A stretch of DNA of 64,000 nucleotides from Rana temporaria (GCF_905171775.1 NC_053491.1:397575838-397639837); one strand, 5' to 3'. Shown: positions 22,990-34,724, counted from the stretch's first letter. Translations and numbers: made by a program. The notes: a model not told the origin generated them from the sequence alone.

Positions 22990-23664
22990 CCAATAGGTAG
23001 CGCCGGTGTTCTATCAAAAAATGCATCCCGTTGGATAATGCCACCAAAGATTTGCGCATGCACAGTACCTAACCTCACTCCAACTGATATCCCGATCAGC
23101 TGGCGTGACGGCGCATGTGCAGGTTTGTTGGAGATATTATCCACAAAGCACGAAGTATGAATCGGATTATCAGATTCTGCCTCGCTCTCGGAGCTGCAGA
23201 CCCTGACGTCACTCCAGCAGATGTCCCGATCAGATGGCGTATGTGCAGATTGTCTGAAGCATTATCCGACGATACATATGATTGTAAGATTCTGCCTTGC
23301 TCTCAGAGCTGCAGACACTAACACCAGTTTACCTAAATTAGCACCTATCATATGCCTATTTTGTGACTATTGCCCCTATTTAGCACCCGGTTTGTGTCTA
23401 TTAAAGCCTGTTTTTTGCCTACTTGCCTGGTTAGGCCCCATTAGTGCCAATGTTGCACCCAGCTTGCAGAGAAAGAGAGGCAGAATCTGATGATCAGACC
23501 CTGCCTCCGCGCTTTGCTGATAATCGGATAATGCCTCTGAAGATCTGCGCATGCACAGTGTTGACCTTGCGCAAGCCGATCTTCCGATGCATGGGCAGAT
23601 CGTCACTAATTTAGGTAAACTGGTGTCAGTGTTTGCAGCTCCGAGAGCGAGAGTAAGGCAGAAT
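22990..23664. repeat. Inverted-repeat module
   Basis: The segment around 23280-23336 (TTCTGCCTTGCTCTC, GAGCTGCAGACACT, CAGTTTACCTAAAT) reappears reverse-complemented at about 23610-23664. Further related wording (GATTTGCGCATGCACAGT, GATCTGCGCATGCACAGT) occurs at 23050 and 23540. It looks like the arms of an unclassified foldback element and leads directly into the minisatellite at 23690. Confidence 0.6.
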
Positions 23665-23689
23665 CACATAGTCAAATGCCACTGTTTGG

Positions 23690-24395
23690 CTGCAATGGGC
23701 ACAGCATGGCTGCAACAGGCACAGTATGGCTGCAATGGACACAATGAGGCTGCAACGGGCACAGTATGGCTGCAACGGGAACAGTATGGCTGCAACGGGA
23801 ACAGTATGGCTGCAACGGGCACAGTATGGCTGCAACAGGCACAGTATGGCTGCAACAGGCACAGTATGGCTGCAACTGGCACAGTATGGCTGCAATGGAC
23901 ACAATGAGGCTGCAACGGGCACAGTATGGCTGCAACAGGCACAGTATGGCTGCAACGGGAACAGTGTGGCTGCAATGGGCACAGTATGGCTGCAATGGGC
24001 ACAGTAAGACTGCAACAGGCACAGTAAGGCTGCAACGGGACCCAGTGTGGATGCAATGGGCACCGTAAGGCTGCAATGGGCACAGTATGGCTGCAACGGG
24101 CACATAATGGATGCAATGGGCACAGTATGGCTGCGACAGGCACAGTATGGCTTAAACAGGCACAATGAGGCTACAACGGGCACAGTGTGGCTGCAATGGG
24201 CACAGTGTGGCTGCAACGGGCACAGTGTGGCTGCAAGAGTGGGCACACTATGACCGCAATAGTGGTCACAGTGTGGCTGCAATGGTGGGCACAGTGTGGC
24301 TGCAATGGTGGGCACAGTGTGGCTGCAATGGTGGGCACAGTGTGGCTGCAATGGTGGGCACAGTGTGGCTGCAATGGTGGGCACAGGTGAGGCTG
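23690..24395. repeat. 20-bp minisatellite changing to 23-bp units
   Basis: The unit GGCTGCAACGGGCACAGTAT (20 bp) is repeated about 27 times with A/G and C/T variants. From about 24230 the unit grows to 23 bp by adding GTG. Because 20 is not a multiple of three, three units make one 20-residue protein period, and the array lacks stops in several frames. This gives apparent proteins of up to 252 aa that I do not consider genes. Confidence 0.95.
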
Positions 24396-24399
24396 CACT

Positions 24400-25048
24400 G
24401 ATAAAGTTGTTAATATTTATTTTTGCAACTTATTTTTGCATAAAACATTTAAGTGTAATTTCATGAGATAATTGATGAGGGCGTGTCTAGGGGCAGAATT
24501 AGGGGCGGGGCAGGGTTGGGTGGGGTAACTGGTGGCGAGTAACCCCTGAGGCCTGGCTAGTAGCTCAGGACTTGAAATTTTGAGCCCTGCTCTAACACAC
24601 AGTTATAAAAAGGCGGCAAGTGTTATACATCTGAGAAATTATCTTACTGGGTCTTCGGTATTACAGGAATATTTCATACCCCTAAAAGGGAAGCAATATG
24701 GATTTTATGTACATTCTGTATTAATTACATAGTATATTGGAGCTGGAGCCTGAGGATCATGGTCAGGGTAAATATGGCTACATTTCATCTGAATGGTCAT
24801 GCATTTAAAAATCTGATTTGCTCCTCATCATCTGGTTTAACAGTCAGTATGCTACATCTTGATTATAGATTCTCTTTCACCATCACCATCATCAATGGGA
24901 ATCTAATTAAGGCGTTTTACAGTACATTAACTCTTTGCAGCAGACAGCAGAAAAAGGAGACAGAGACATCAGTAAAACAAGGTGAAGAAGGTCTTTGTTT
25001 TATCCAAGAGATAGTCGTAGATCTCTTTGCTATAAAAATACCAATTTA
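24400..25048. other. No gene recognised
   Basis: A 109-codon frame starts at 24759 but reads into the Tc1-like element at 25051, has no recognisable domain and is probably chance. A CACCATCACCATCATCA tract lies near 24880. Confidence 0.4.
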
Positions 25049-25050
25049 TA

Positions 25051-26610
25051 CAGGGAGTGCAGAATTATTAGGCAAGTTGTATTTTTGAGGATTCATTTTA
25101 TTATTGAACAACCATCATGTTCTCAATGAACCCAAAAAACTCATTAATATCAAAGCTGAATATTTTTGGAAGTAGTTTTTAGTTTGTTTTTAGTTTTAGC
25201 TATTTTAGGAGGATATCTGTGTGTGAAGGTGACTATTACTGTGCATAATTATTAGGCAACTTAACAAAAAAAAAATATATACCCATTTCAATTATTTATT
25301 TTTACCAGTGAAACCAATATAACATCTCAACATTCACAAATATACATTTCTGACATTCAAAAACAAAACAAAAACAAATCAGTGACCAATATAGCCACCT
25401 TTCTTTGCAAGGACACTCAAAAGCCTGCCATCCATGGATTCTGTCAGTGTTTTGATCTGTTCACCATCAACATTGCGTGCAGCAGCAACCACAGCCTCCC
25501 AGACACTGTTCAGAGAGGTGTACTGTTTTCCCTCCTTGTAAATCTCACATTTGATGATGGACCACAGGTTCTCAATGGGGTTCAGATCAGGTGAACAAGG
25601 AGGCCATGTCATTAGTTTTTCTTCTTTTATACCCTTTCTTGCCAGCCACGCTGTGGAGTACTTGGACGCGTGTGATGGAGCATTGTCCTGCATGAAAATC
25701 ATGTTTTTCTTGAAGGATGCAGACTTCTTCCTGTACCACTGCTTGAAGAAGGTGTCTTCCAGAAACTGGCAGTAGGACTGGGAGTTGAGCTTGACTCCAT
25801 CCTCAACCCGAAAAGGCCCCACAAGCTCATCTTTGATGATACCAGCCCAAACCAGTACTCCACCTCCACCTTGCTGGCGTCTGAGTCGGACTGGAGCTCT
25901 CTGCCCTTTACCAATCCAGCCACGGGCCCATCCATCTGGCCCATCAAGACTCAGTCTCATTTCATCAGTCCATAAAACCTTAGAAAAAGCATTCTTGAGA
26001 TATTTCTAGGCCCAGTCTTGACGTTTCAGCTTGTGTGTCTTGTTCAGTGGTCGTCTTTCAGCCTTTCTTACCTTGGCCATGTCTCTGAGTATTGCACACC
26101 TTGTGCTTTTGGGCACTCCAGTGATGTTGCAGCTCTGAAATATGGCCAAACTGGTGGCAAGTGGCATCTTGGCAGCTGCACGCTTGACTTTTCTCAGTTC
26201 ATGGGCAGTTATTTTGCGCCTTGGTTTTTCCACACGCTTCTTGCGACCCTGTTGACTATTTTGAATGAAACGCTTGATTGTTCGATGATCACGCTTCAGA
26301 AGCTTTGCAATTTTAAGAGTACTGCATCCATCTGCAAGATATCTCACTATTTTTGACTTTTCTGAGCCTGTCAAGTCCTTCTTTTGACCCATTTTGCCAA
26401 AGGAAAGGAAGTTGACTAATAATTATGCACACCTGATATAGGGTGTTGATGTCATTAGACCACACCCCTTCTCATTACAGAGATGTACATCACCTAATAT
26501 GCTTAATTGGTAGTAGGCTTTCGAGCCTATACAGCTTGGAGTAAGACAACATGCATAAAGAGGATGATGTGGTCAAAATACTCATTTGCCTAATAATTAT
26601 GCACTCCCTG
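25051..26610 (-). mobile_element. Near-intact Tc1-like transposon, DD37E type
   Basis: The termini are CAGGGAGTGCAGAATTATTA and the inverted TAATTATGCACTCCCTG, each bordered by TA (25049-25050, 26611-26612). The length is 1560 bp. The transposase gene fills most of the element on the minus strand and is broken by a single stop codon. Inverted sequence near both ends (TAATTATTAGGC wording) is repeated subterminally. Low decay suggests a comparatively recent insertion. I recall DD37E Tc1-like elements of the TRT type in fishes and other vertebrates; the assignment to that group is an inference from catalytic spacing only. Confidence 0.9.
25379..26392 (-). pseudogene. DD37E transposase, one in-frame stop
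   Basis: Reading from ATG at 26392, the frame runs 128 codons, meets TAG at 26008-26006, and continues in the same frame to 25379; the total is 337 codons plus the stop. Residues 1-110 hold two helix-turn-helix parts (SEKSKIVRYLADGCSTLKIA; LKRDHRTIKRFIQ) and a basic GRKKR hook. The catalytic residues are WTDEM (just before 25960), FMQDNAPSHAS and SPDLNPIENLW. There are 37 residues between the second D and E, hence DD37E rather than the DD34E of classical Tc1. It cuts and pastes DNA at TA sites in the nucleus. A single TAG is the only lesion I see in the frame. Confidence 0.9.
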
Positions 26611-26761
26611 TACTGATAAGACTTTTGGCACAATGGTAAGGATTACCATTATTACCAGGGATGTGTGCTGCACTCACAAAGAACCCATTTTATACTATTT
26701 CCATGAGCATTTAATGTGTTGGGCTAAAATCTTGCTTGTGCAAAATGAGACAGAAGGGTCA

Positions 26762-27075
26762 TGCCGCGTACACACGATCATTTTTCGGCATGAAAAAAAC
26801 GTTGTTTTAAAAAAATGTCATTTAAAATGATCGTGTGTGGGCTTCACATCATTTTTCGGGTTCTGAAAAACGACAAAAAAAATTTCCGAACATGCTGCAT
26901 TTTTCAACAACGTTTTAAACTATGTCGTTTTTCGGGTTGTAAAAAATTATCGTGTGTGGGCTAAAACGATGTTAAAAACCCGCGCATGCTCAGGAGCAAG
27001 TTATGAGACGGGAGCGCTCGTTCTGCTAAAACTACCGTTCATAATGGAGTAATCACATTCATCACGCTGTACAGT
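26762..27075. mobile_element. Half of a GCCGCG-TACACACGAT MITE
   Basis: It begins TGCCGCGTACACACGATCAT and follows the right arm of the 16911 element in inverted orientation, including GGAGCGCTCGTTCTG and CGCGCATGCTCAGGAGCA. It then loses similarity. The partner terminus is absent, so this is a truncated copy. Confidence 0.8.
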
Positions 27076-27831
27076 CGTACAGTTTAGCTGCTTTGTTGAA
27101 TCTTTTTAGAACATTTTCACAGACACCATAAGCCTTCAATGACAGATTTGACCTTAATTAATTCTGATTTTCGGACGAATGCATTTTTTAACGAAACAAA
27201 ATAAATAAAAATGAATTTCGGGAGTAACTAAATAAATACATTTTTCGGACGAAAAGGAAATTCCGAAACTAAATATTTTAGTGTGCACATGTCTAATCTT
27301 AAAAGGAAAGAATCCTCAGAACAATAGCTATATTTTACTTTTTTCACACATGCTAAATAAACCTTCAACTTCCATAGCAAGGGCTCTTTGTTCCTGAATA
27401 GGGAAACATCCATTTATCCCGGTCACTGACAACATGGCAATGTGCAGCTCTAGGATCAAATTGCATAATTTATTTATAAATGTATCTCCTTTTCGGTTCA
27501 GAAAAATGGCTCAACCCCCATTCACACATGAGTGATTTATTGCTTGTTTCCCTACGCCTGACTACACTCAACATGTAGAATCCCATTCTATCTTATTTTT
27601 AATGTTTACACTTGTATGCTCAGTTGCCCTCTGCTCTATGCCCTATGCTCAGAAAACCATGTGCATGTTTTTTAAGCATAATCAGGCATTTGCTGCCCTT
27701 TAGACTTCAATAGTAGTACCTGTAAATATGCAATACGCATGTTTTTGTATACATTTCAATGCCTGAAGAACTCCTACTCCTCTCCTATAGAAGGGCTCTT
27801 ATTCCCTTGCCCAGCCCAGGAAACAAATCCC
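27076..27831. other. No gene recognised
   Basis: AT-rich sequence. At 27160-27270 several TTTTCGGACGAA words alternate with AAATAAAT, suggesting a decayed palindromic repeat. There is no ORF of note. Confidence 0.4.
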
Positions 27832-28309
27832 TTAAAGTGTTAGTAAACCCACAACAGTAAAATTAGTCTGCATATGCAGTAATCATGCTTTTTATACTAA
27901 CTGTGGAGCCTAAGGGGTTAATCCTCTGCATTTTGTATAAAGGCTGTGTGATCTTGTCTTCTATGATCCTCCCCTTCTTTACCCATCTCCTGATAGAACG
28001 GAGCATTAGGAGTAAAGCTGCACATGCTCAGTTTGGTGTGTATCGCTAGAGAGTTTTATTTTTTTCTTGAGAGGGTGCATGTGATCAGCACAGGGCTAAT
28101 CAACACTGTCCAGACAGAGGGCCAGGGGAAAATGAAAACTCTTCCTACAAGCTTTAAGCAGACACTGATAGAAATCACAAGACTACTATATACTGCTGAT
28201 GAACAAAGGTATTTAGCAATTTTTATTTACTAAAACTATTGCATTTCCATGTTCTGTGGTAGACCAGATGTAGTGAATGTGGGGTCCTGGGTTTAGTAAA
28301 ACACTTTAA
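27832..28309. mobile_element. TTAA-flanked MITE (AGTGTTAGTAAACCC termini)
   Basis: It begins TTAAAGTGTTAGTAAACCCA and ends TGGGTTTAGTAAAACACTTTAA; the inverted ends differ by one inserted base. TTAA is on both sides (27832-27835, 28306-28309). It is related to the element at 8597-9015. It is non-coding. Confidence 0.85.
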
Positions 28310-28469
28310 GCTTGATACATGTGCAAACAGCCCTGAAGAAACTCCTAATACTTGATACTGTTAAAAACATTTGTCTATAACCATTTATGTGCCTGCCTAT
28401 TGACTACTACCCACTCACACTCACTGTTAGATTAAATAGGAATCCCAGATAGATATATTTTGACACAGG

Positions 28470-29138
28470 CACAATTTTAGTTTTTTTCAGGTATTTACCA
28501 AAACATATTCAAGCTATAGTTATATAATGGATATGGGCTGAAAGTGCACACTCTCGGGTTCAATATGATGGTATGTACATCCAAATCAGAGGAAGAGTTT
28601 AGGAATCACAGCTCTTAAGAATAGCTACCCCCTATTTTTCAAGGGACCAAAAGTAATTGGACAATTGAATCAAAAGTTAATAAATGGCCAGGTGTGGGCT
28701 ACTCCTTCGTTATTAATTCATTAATTAAGCAGGTAAATGGTCTGGAGTTCATTCTTAGGCTGGTCATACATTATACAATTTCCTTCTATAGATTTCCTTT
28801 AGATTTACCAAAACCATATAATATGAGGTAAAATCTAAGCACTTGTAATTTGTGTGTAATCAGGCAGGCCCTTGTACTACACAGTTGAAGGTAAATCTAA
28901 AGGAAATTGAATACGAAAATACGGTGTATGGTCAGCTTAAATGTGGTATTTGCATTTGAAATCTATTGCTGTGAACCTACATCATGCGTTCAAAGGAGCT
29001 AGCTATCCATGCAAGTAAAACAGGCCATTGTAAGGCTTCAAAAACGAAACAAATCCATCAGAGAGATAGCAGCAACATTAGGTGTGGCCAAATCAACAGT
29101 GTGGTACATTCTGAGGAAAGAAGAATGCACTGGTGAGC
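28470..29138 (+). pseudogene. 5-prime half of a Tc1-family transposon
   Basis: The leader contains GGGACCAAAAGTAATTGGAC, typical of a vertebrate Tc1 family as I know it. The frame from 29009 reads MQVKQAIVRLQKRNKSIREI followed by AATLGVAKSTVWYILRK, a complete paired-type helix-turn-helix. At about 29138 the sequence switches to the homologous position of a different Tc1 family. A 179-bp MITE (28758-28936) interrupts the leader. No catalytic region of this family is present. Confidence 0.8.
28758..28936. mobile_element. 179-bp MITE with long inverted ends
   Basis: GGCTGGTCATACATTATACA at the left and the inverted GTGTATGGTCAGC at the right are flanked by TTA (28755-28757, 28937-28939). The inverted ends extend inward (TTTCCTTTAGATTTACC / GGTAAATCTAAAGGAAA), so the whole element folds into one hairpin. 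The 3-bp TTA duplication is Harbinger-like. Confidence 0.82.
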
Positions 29139-29922
29139 CAAGGAACACACCAGACAGGTCAGGGATAAAGTTGTGGAGAACTTTAAAGCAGGGTTAGGTG
29201 ATAAAAAAATATCCCAAGCTTTGAACCTCTCACGGAGCACCGTTCAATCCATCATCCGAGTATGGCACAACTGCAAACCTACCAAGACATGGCCGTCCAC
29301 CTAAACCCACAGTTTGGGCAAGGAGAGCATTAACCAGAGAAGCAGCCAAGAGGCCCATGGTAACTCTGGAGGAGCTGTAGAGATCTACAGCTCTGGTGGG
29401 AGAATCTGTCCACAGGACAACTATTAGTCATGCACGCCACAAATCTGGTCTTTATGGAAGAGTAGCAGAAGAAAGCCATTGTTGAAAGAAAGCCATAAGA
29501 AGTCCCATTCATAGTTTATGAGAAGCCATATGAGGAACACAGCACACATGTGGAAAAAGGTGCTCTGGTCAGATGAGACCAAAATTTTACTTTTTGGCAT
29601 AAAAACAAAACGCTATGTGGCAGAAAACACTGCACATCACCCTGAAAAAATGGATGGAGTACAGCGCTCAGGGTGTTTGCACAAAACAATCAACGGAGGG
29701 TTAAAAGTTAAAAATACAAATGATAATAGGATTAAATAAATGATCAATTAGATTAAAATCACAAACCACATTGGAGATATATGGTATAAATGTTCAAGAG
29801 TCCATGAAAGGATCAGTCCCAGCAGGGTGCCGAAAAGGCTATAGTTGATGACAGTGATGAACCAATGTAGATGAAGGCAGTAGATCAGGGCTGCTATCCA
29901 GGAGCGAAGCCAGCTCAGTATA

Positions 29923-32473
29923 TGCAGGAGAAAAACAAGAGAGAAGAGCGCCTCTGAGTATACTGCTTTTAATTATAAAACATAAAAATATCCAGCACTT
30001 ACATCATAGTATTATGGTGCAGTCGTGGGAGCTGGTGTGCGTCTGTGGCTGACAGCCAGCAAGGCATGAGAACTGGGCGGCCGGAGGGAGCCGGGGAGGG
30101 ACGGCTAAATCCTTGTTGTTATGCCGCTGCTAGACAGTGAGTTCATCAGCTGATGCGTGACGTCAGCTCGGACGGAGGCTGAGGAGGACCACAACGCGTT
30201 TCAGAGCATGCGCACGGAAACGACCAGCGCGCTCCTTTTTCAAGTGTAATGGGATAGAAGACGGGACTCACATTATAACCAATCATGTGATCAATGCCGA
30301 CCAATGGGAGTGCAGGGACAACGAACGAATGGGGATAAGTGGAGTTGCTTTGTTTAAACAAAAAAAAAACGGGGCAGAGATACTTGGGCTAAAAAATATA
30401 TATATAAAATATAAAAGGGGTGAATTTAACTATAATAAAATATATAAAAAAAGATATGTATAAAAAGGCCTGTATCTATGAGTATATAGAGAAAGCACAG
30501 TTGACAAATAAAGGCAACGTGTTGCGGACATTGGACACTAGGGGGCCCCCAGAGCAAAAATATCTGGAAGGCACCTCAATTTAAATCTATTATGGTGAGA
30601 ATGCCTATAAAAAGCATTAATAAGGAAAGTAGCAATATTAATATTGGTGTAATACCAACAAAGCTATAATGGGATAGATATAAATATAGATATGAATATA
30701 AATAAATAAAAATAAATAAAAGTCATAATCATATCAAAAATACAAAACTACGCACGAACCAATAGGAATAATCATTAAGCATATTTGGCCCGAATGTAAA
30801 TGGAAACTAATATATAAGGGAGTGTAGAAAAATGTAATTAGAAGCAAGGGAAGGGCACTGACTCTAGGTAAAAAGCGTATATGTAGGGACACATACATAA
30901 ACACACATATGTATGTGTCTACATGCACGCACGTATAGATATGTACACACACTAAAAAGTAGAAGGTTAAAGTGTAAGGGGAATATGAGTGTTGGGGTAT
31001 TAAAGAATGGCATTGACATCCAATTCTTCGTTGAGGCCAAGAGGAGCGAGACAATCTAGAGTGAATATCCAGAAAGTCTCGCGTTCACATAGTCTGGAAA
31101 AACGCTCAGACTCAGAGAGGCCTTTAGGTATGGATTCAATGACCCATACCCGTAGGCCCTCCGTAGACTGATCGTGATGTTCCAGAAAATGGCGTGGCAC
31201 ACTGTGTTCATCACATCCAGCCTCAACAAAGCGTCGGTGCGCACCAAAACGCTGTCTTAATGGATTAATGGTGCGGCCAACGTAGAGTAGTTTGCAGGGG
31301 CATGTGATGCAGTAAACCACATAATCACTGGAACAATTATAAAAATTGTCCAGTGAGTATGATTTACCTCTGTGAAAAAAGTCTTTTTGGCCATGGGTAA
31401 CGAATGGACAGGTTTTACACCTGGGTTTGTTGCACCTGTACATCCCTTTGAGTGGGATCAGACAGGTAGAACCTAACGGTTTAAGACTTTTTAACCTACT
31501 GGGTGCTATCTTGTTTTTAAGGGTAGGGGCCCTTCTATACATGACTTTGGGTTTATCACACAAGGTAGTAGCCAAATGGGGGTCTTGTTTAAGTATATTC
31601 CAGTGTTTAACAAGAATTTGTTCCATTTTTTGGTATTGTTCATGAAAACCGGTGATGAAACGCACAGCAGGTTTTTCAGGTGATTTAGCAGTTTTGGGGT
31701 TTTTTCCTGGGAGAAAAGTGTTATAAGCATGATCTATCAAGGGTTCAGGGTACCCTTTTTCCAGGAATTTTTGTTTTAAATGTGCACTTTGGGAAATATA
31801 GTCGCTATCTTTGGTGCAGTTTTGGCGTAATCGGCAAAATTGGCCTTTGGGTATGTTCTTCACCCAGAGTGGGTGGTGACAACTGTCGTAGTGCAGGTAA
31901 GAATTTCCTGCAGTTGGTTTAGTGTAGTTGCGGACAAATATGTTGTTCTGTTCATGACAAAGTTCTAGGTCAAGAAAGGCCAAGGACTCCTGATTCCACA
32001 CAAAAGAGAAGGAGAGTCCTAACTGATTGGCATTACAGTGATCAACAAAGCTATTCACCAGACTGGAGGGGCCATCCCAGATGATGACAATGTCATCGAT
32101 GTATCGACCGTAAAAAATGATGTGTCTAGAGAAAGGATTGTCTTTCCATATAGCTGAGTTCTCCCACAGACCCATGGTCAAGTTGGCGTAGGACGGGGCA
32201 AAATTAGCCCCCATAGCTGTACCATGGGTCTGTAGGTAGAAGTCACCTTCAAAATGAAAATAATTATGGTTAAGACAAAAAGAGGTGGCCTCTAGGATAA
32301 AGGCCATCTGTTTTGAATTAAGCATGGGATCAGAAAATAAGAATTCCTGTATGGCACGAAGGCCAATGTCATGGGGAATGGAAGTGTATAGGGAGTTGAC
32401 GTCCAAAGACAACCAGGAATAGTTCTCCTGCCAAGCATAGGGGGACAAGAGTTCCATAAGATGTATAGAGTCA
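29923..32473 (-). repeat. Left arm of the 2.55 kb inverted repeat
   Basis: It is the reverse complement of 32494-35044 with only a handful of substitutions noticed. Examples: Met for Thr at residue 306 of the protein, GTTGG for GTCGG in the GIY-YIG region, GAAAC for GAGAC near 30190, and one base near 30480. No length difference was found. Confidence 0.93.
31000..32457 (-). CDS. PLE RT/GIY-YIG protein, 5-prime truncated, minus copy
   Basis: 485 codons, open to the natural stop. RT palm: LSLDVNSLYTSIPHD (catalytic D19), THGTAMGANFAPSYANL (77-93), GRYIDDIVI (D121, D122). The linker has the cysteine pattern CNKPRCKTC (342-350). The C-terminal endonuclease has VVYCIT and LYVGRT (380-396, the GIY-YIG pair) and a Glu at 460 in RETFWI. 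The family protein is normally about 800 residues; the fingers region before motif A is missing, though the frame stays open upstream of the Met. The enzyme would nick DNA and prime reverse transcription from it. Residue 306 is Met here and Thr in the other copy. Probably not expressed as a functional enzyme because of the truncation. Confidence 0.93.
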   Translation of the reverse strand: MELLSPYAWQENYSWLSLDVNSLYTSIPHDIGLRAIQEFLFSDPMLNSKQMAFILEATSFCLNHNYFHFEGDFYLQTHGTAMGANFAPSYANLTMGLWENSAIWKDNPFSRHIIFYGRYIDDIVIIWDGPSSLVNSFVDHCNANQLGLSFSFVWNQESLAFLDLELCHEQNNIFVRNYTKPTAGNSYLHYDSCHHPLWVKNIPKGQFCRLRQNCTKDSDYISQSAHLKQKFLEKGYPEPLIDHAYNTFLPGKNPKTAKSPEKPAVRFITGFHEQYQKMEQILVKHWNILKQDPHLATTLCDKPKVMYRRAPTLKNKIAPSRLKSLKPLGSTCLIPLKGMYRCNKPRCKTCPFVTHGQKDFFHRGKSYSLDNFYNCSSDYVVYCITCPCKLLYVGRTINPLRQRFGAHRRFVEAGCDEHSVPRHFLEHHDQSTEGLRVWVIESIPKGLSESERFSRLCERETFWIFTLDCLAPLGLNEELDVNAIL

Positions 32474-32509
32474 CGTATGTGACTCTATACGTATGACTCT
32501 ATACATCTT

Positions 32510-33967
32510 ATGGAACTCTTGTCCCCCTATGCTTGGCAGGAGAACTATTCCTGGTTGTCTTTGGACGTCAACTCCCTATACACTTCCATTCCCCATGACA
32601 TTGGCCTTCGTGCCATACAGGAATTCTTATTTTCTGATCCCATGCTTAATTCAAAACAGATGGCCTTTATCCTAGAGGCCACCTCTTTTTGTCTTAACCA
32701 TAATTATTTTCATTTTGAAGGTGACTTCTACCTACAGACCCATGGTACAGCTATGGGGGCTAATTTTGCCCCGTCCTACGCCAACTTGACCATGGGTCTG
32801 TGGGAGAACTCAGCTATATGGAAAGACAATCCTTTCTCTAGACACATCATTTTTTACGGTCGATACATCGATGACATTGTCATCATCTGGGATGGCCCCT
32901 CCAGTCTGGTGAATAGCTTTGTTGATCACTGTAATGCCAATCAGTTAGGACTCTCCTTCTCTTTTGTGTGGAATCAGGAGTCCTTGGCCTTTCTTGACCT
33001 AGAACTTTGTCATGAACAGAACAACATATTTGTCCGCAACTACACTAAACCAACTGCAGGAAATTCTTACCTGCACTACGACAGTTGTCACCACCCACTC
33101 TGGGTGAAGAACATACCCAAAGGCCAATTTTGCCGATTACGTCAAAACTGCACCAAAGATAGCGACTATATTTCCCAAAGTGCACATTTAAAACAAAAAT
33201 TCCTGGAAAAAGGGTACCCTGAACCCTTGATAGATCATGCTTATAACACTTTTCTCCCAGGAAAAAACCCCAAAACTGCTAAATCACCTGAAAAACCTGC
33301 TGTGCGTTTCATCACCGGTTTTCATGAACAATACCAAAAAATGGAACAAATTCTTGTTAAACACTGGAATATACTTAAACAAGACCCCCATTTGGCTACT
33401 ACCTTGTGTGATAAACCCAAAGTCACGTATAGAAGGGCCCCTACCCTTAAAAACAAGATAGCACCCAGTAGGTTAAAAAGTCTTAAACCGTTAGGTTCTA
33501 CCTGTCTGATCCCACTCAAAGGGATGTACAGGTGCAACAAACCCAGGTGTAAAACCTGTCCATTCGTTACCCATGGCCAAAAAGACTTTTTTCACAGAGG
33601 TAAATCATACTCACTGGACAATTTTTATAATTGTTCCAGTGATTATGTGGTTTACTGCATCACATGCCCCTGCAAACTACTCTACGTCGGCCGCACCATT
33701 AATCCATTAAGACAGCGTTTTGGTGCGCACCGACGCTTTGTTGAGGCTGGATGTGATGAACACAGTGTGCCACGCCATTTTCTGGAACATCACGATCAGT
33801 CTACGGAGGGCCTACGGGTATGGGTCATTGAATCCATACCTAAAGGCCTCTCTGAGTCTGAGCGTTTTTCCAGACTATGTGAACGCGAGACTTTCTGGAT
33901 ATTCACTCTAGATTGTCTCGCTCCTCTTGGCCTCAACGAAGAATTGGATGTCAATGCCATTCTTTAA
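32510..33967 (+). CDS. PLE RT/GIY-YIG protein, 5-prime truncated, plus copy
   Basis: 485 codons with the same domains as its mirror partner: RT motif A with D19, motif B GTAMG (79-83), YIDD at 119-122, the cysteine linker CNKPRCKTC at 342-350, and GIY-YIG at 380-396 with Glu 460. The frame is open upstream of the Met through DSIHL, which matches the RDS-like stretch preceding this point in PLE RTs. The Met is therefore only the first available start, and the real protein began further upstream. Absence of any stop or frameshift in both arms argues for a recent insertion. Confidence 0.93.
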   Translation: MELLSPYAWQENYSWLSLDVNSLYTSIPHDIGLRAIQEFLFSDPMLNSKQMAFILEATSFCLNHNYFHFEGDFYLQTHGTAMGANFAPSYANLTMGLWENSAIWKDNPFSRHIIFYGRYIDDIVIIWDGPSSLVNSFVDHCNANQLGLSFSFVWNQESLAFLDLELCHEQNNIFVRNYTKPTAGNSYLHYDSCHHPLWVKNIPKGQFCRLRQNCTKDSDYISQSAHLKQKFLEKGYPEPLIDHAYNTFLPGKNPKTAKSPEKPAVRFITGFHEQYQKMEQILVKHWNILKQDPHLATTLCDKPKVTYRRAPTLKNKIAPSRLKSLKPLGSTCLIPLKGMYRCNKPRCKTCPFVTHGQKDFFHRGKSYSLDNFYNCSSDYVVYCITCPCKLLYVGRTINPLRQRFGAHRRFVEAGCDEHSVPRHFLEHHDQSTEGLRVWVIESIPKGLSESERFSRLCERETFWIFTLDCLAPLGLNEELDVNAIL

Positions 33968-34724
33968 TACCCCAACACTCATATTCCCCTTACACTTTAA
34001 CCTTCTACTTTTTAGTGTGTGTACATATCTATACGTGCGTGCATGTAGACACATACATATGTGTGTTTATGTATGTGTCCCTACATATACGCTTTTTACC
34101 TAGAGTCAGTGCCCTTCCCTTGCTTCTAATTACATTTTTCTACACTCCCTTATATATTAGTTTCCATTTACATTCGGGCCAAATATGCTTAATGATTATT
34201 CCTATTGGTTCGTGCGTAGTTTTGTATTTTTGATATGATTATGACTTTTATTTATTTTTATTTATTTATATTCATATCTATATTTATATCTATCCCATTA
34301 TAGCTTTGTTGGTATTACACCAATATTAATATTGCTACTTTCCTTATTAATGCTTTTTATAGGCATTCTCACCATAATAGATTTAAATTGAGGTGCCTTC
34401 CAGATATTTTTGCTCTGGGGGCCCCCTAGTGTCCAATGTCCGCAACACGTTGCCTTTATTTGTCAACTGTGCTTTCTCTATATACACATAGATACAGGCC
34501 TTTTTATACATATCTTTTTTTATATATTTTATTATAGTTAAATTCACCCCTTTTATATTTTATATATATATTTTTTAGCCCAAGTATCTCTGCCCCGTTT
34601 TTTTTTTGTTTAAACAAAGCAACTCCACTTATCCCCATTCGTTCGTTGTCCCTGCACTCCCATTGGTCGGCATTGATCACATGATTGGTTATAATGTGAG
34701 TCCCGTCTTCTATCCCATTACACT

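Noticed and set aside
23626..24384. 252-codon minus-strand frame rich in CSHTVPVAAILCPLQPYC repeats
   Set aside because: It is a translation of the 20-bp minisatellite. Equivalent frames are open in other registers and on the other strand.
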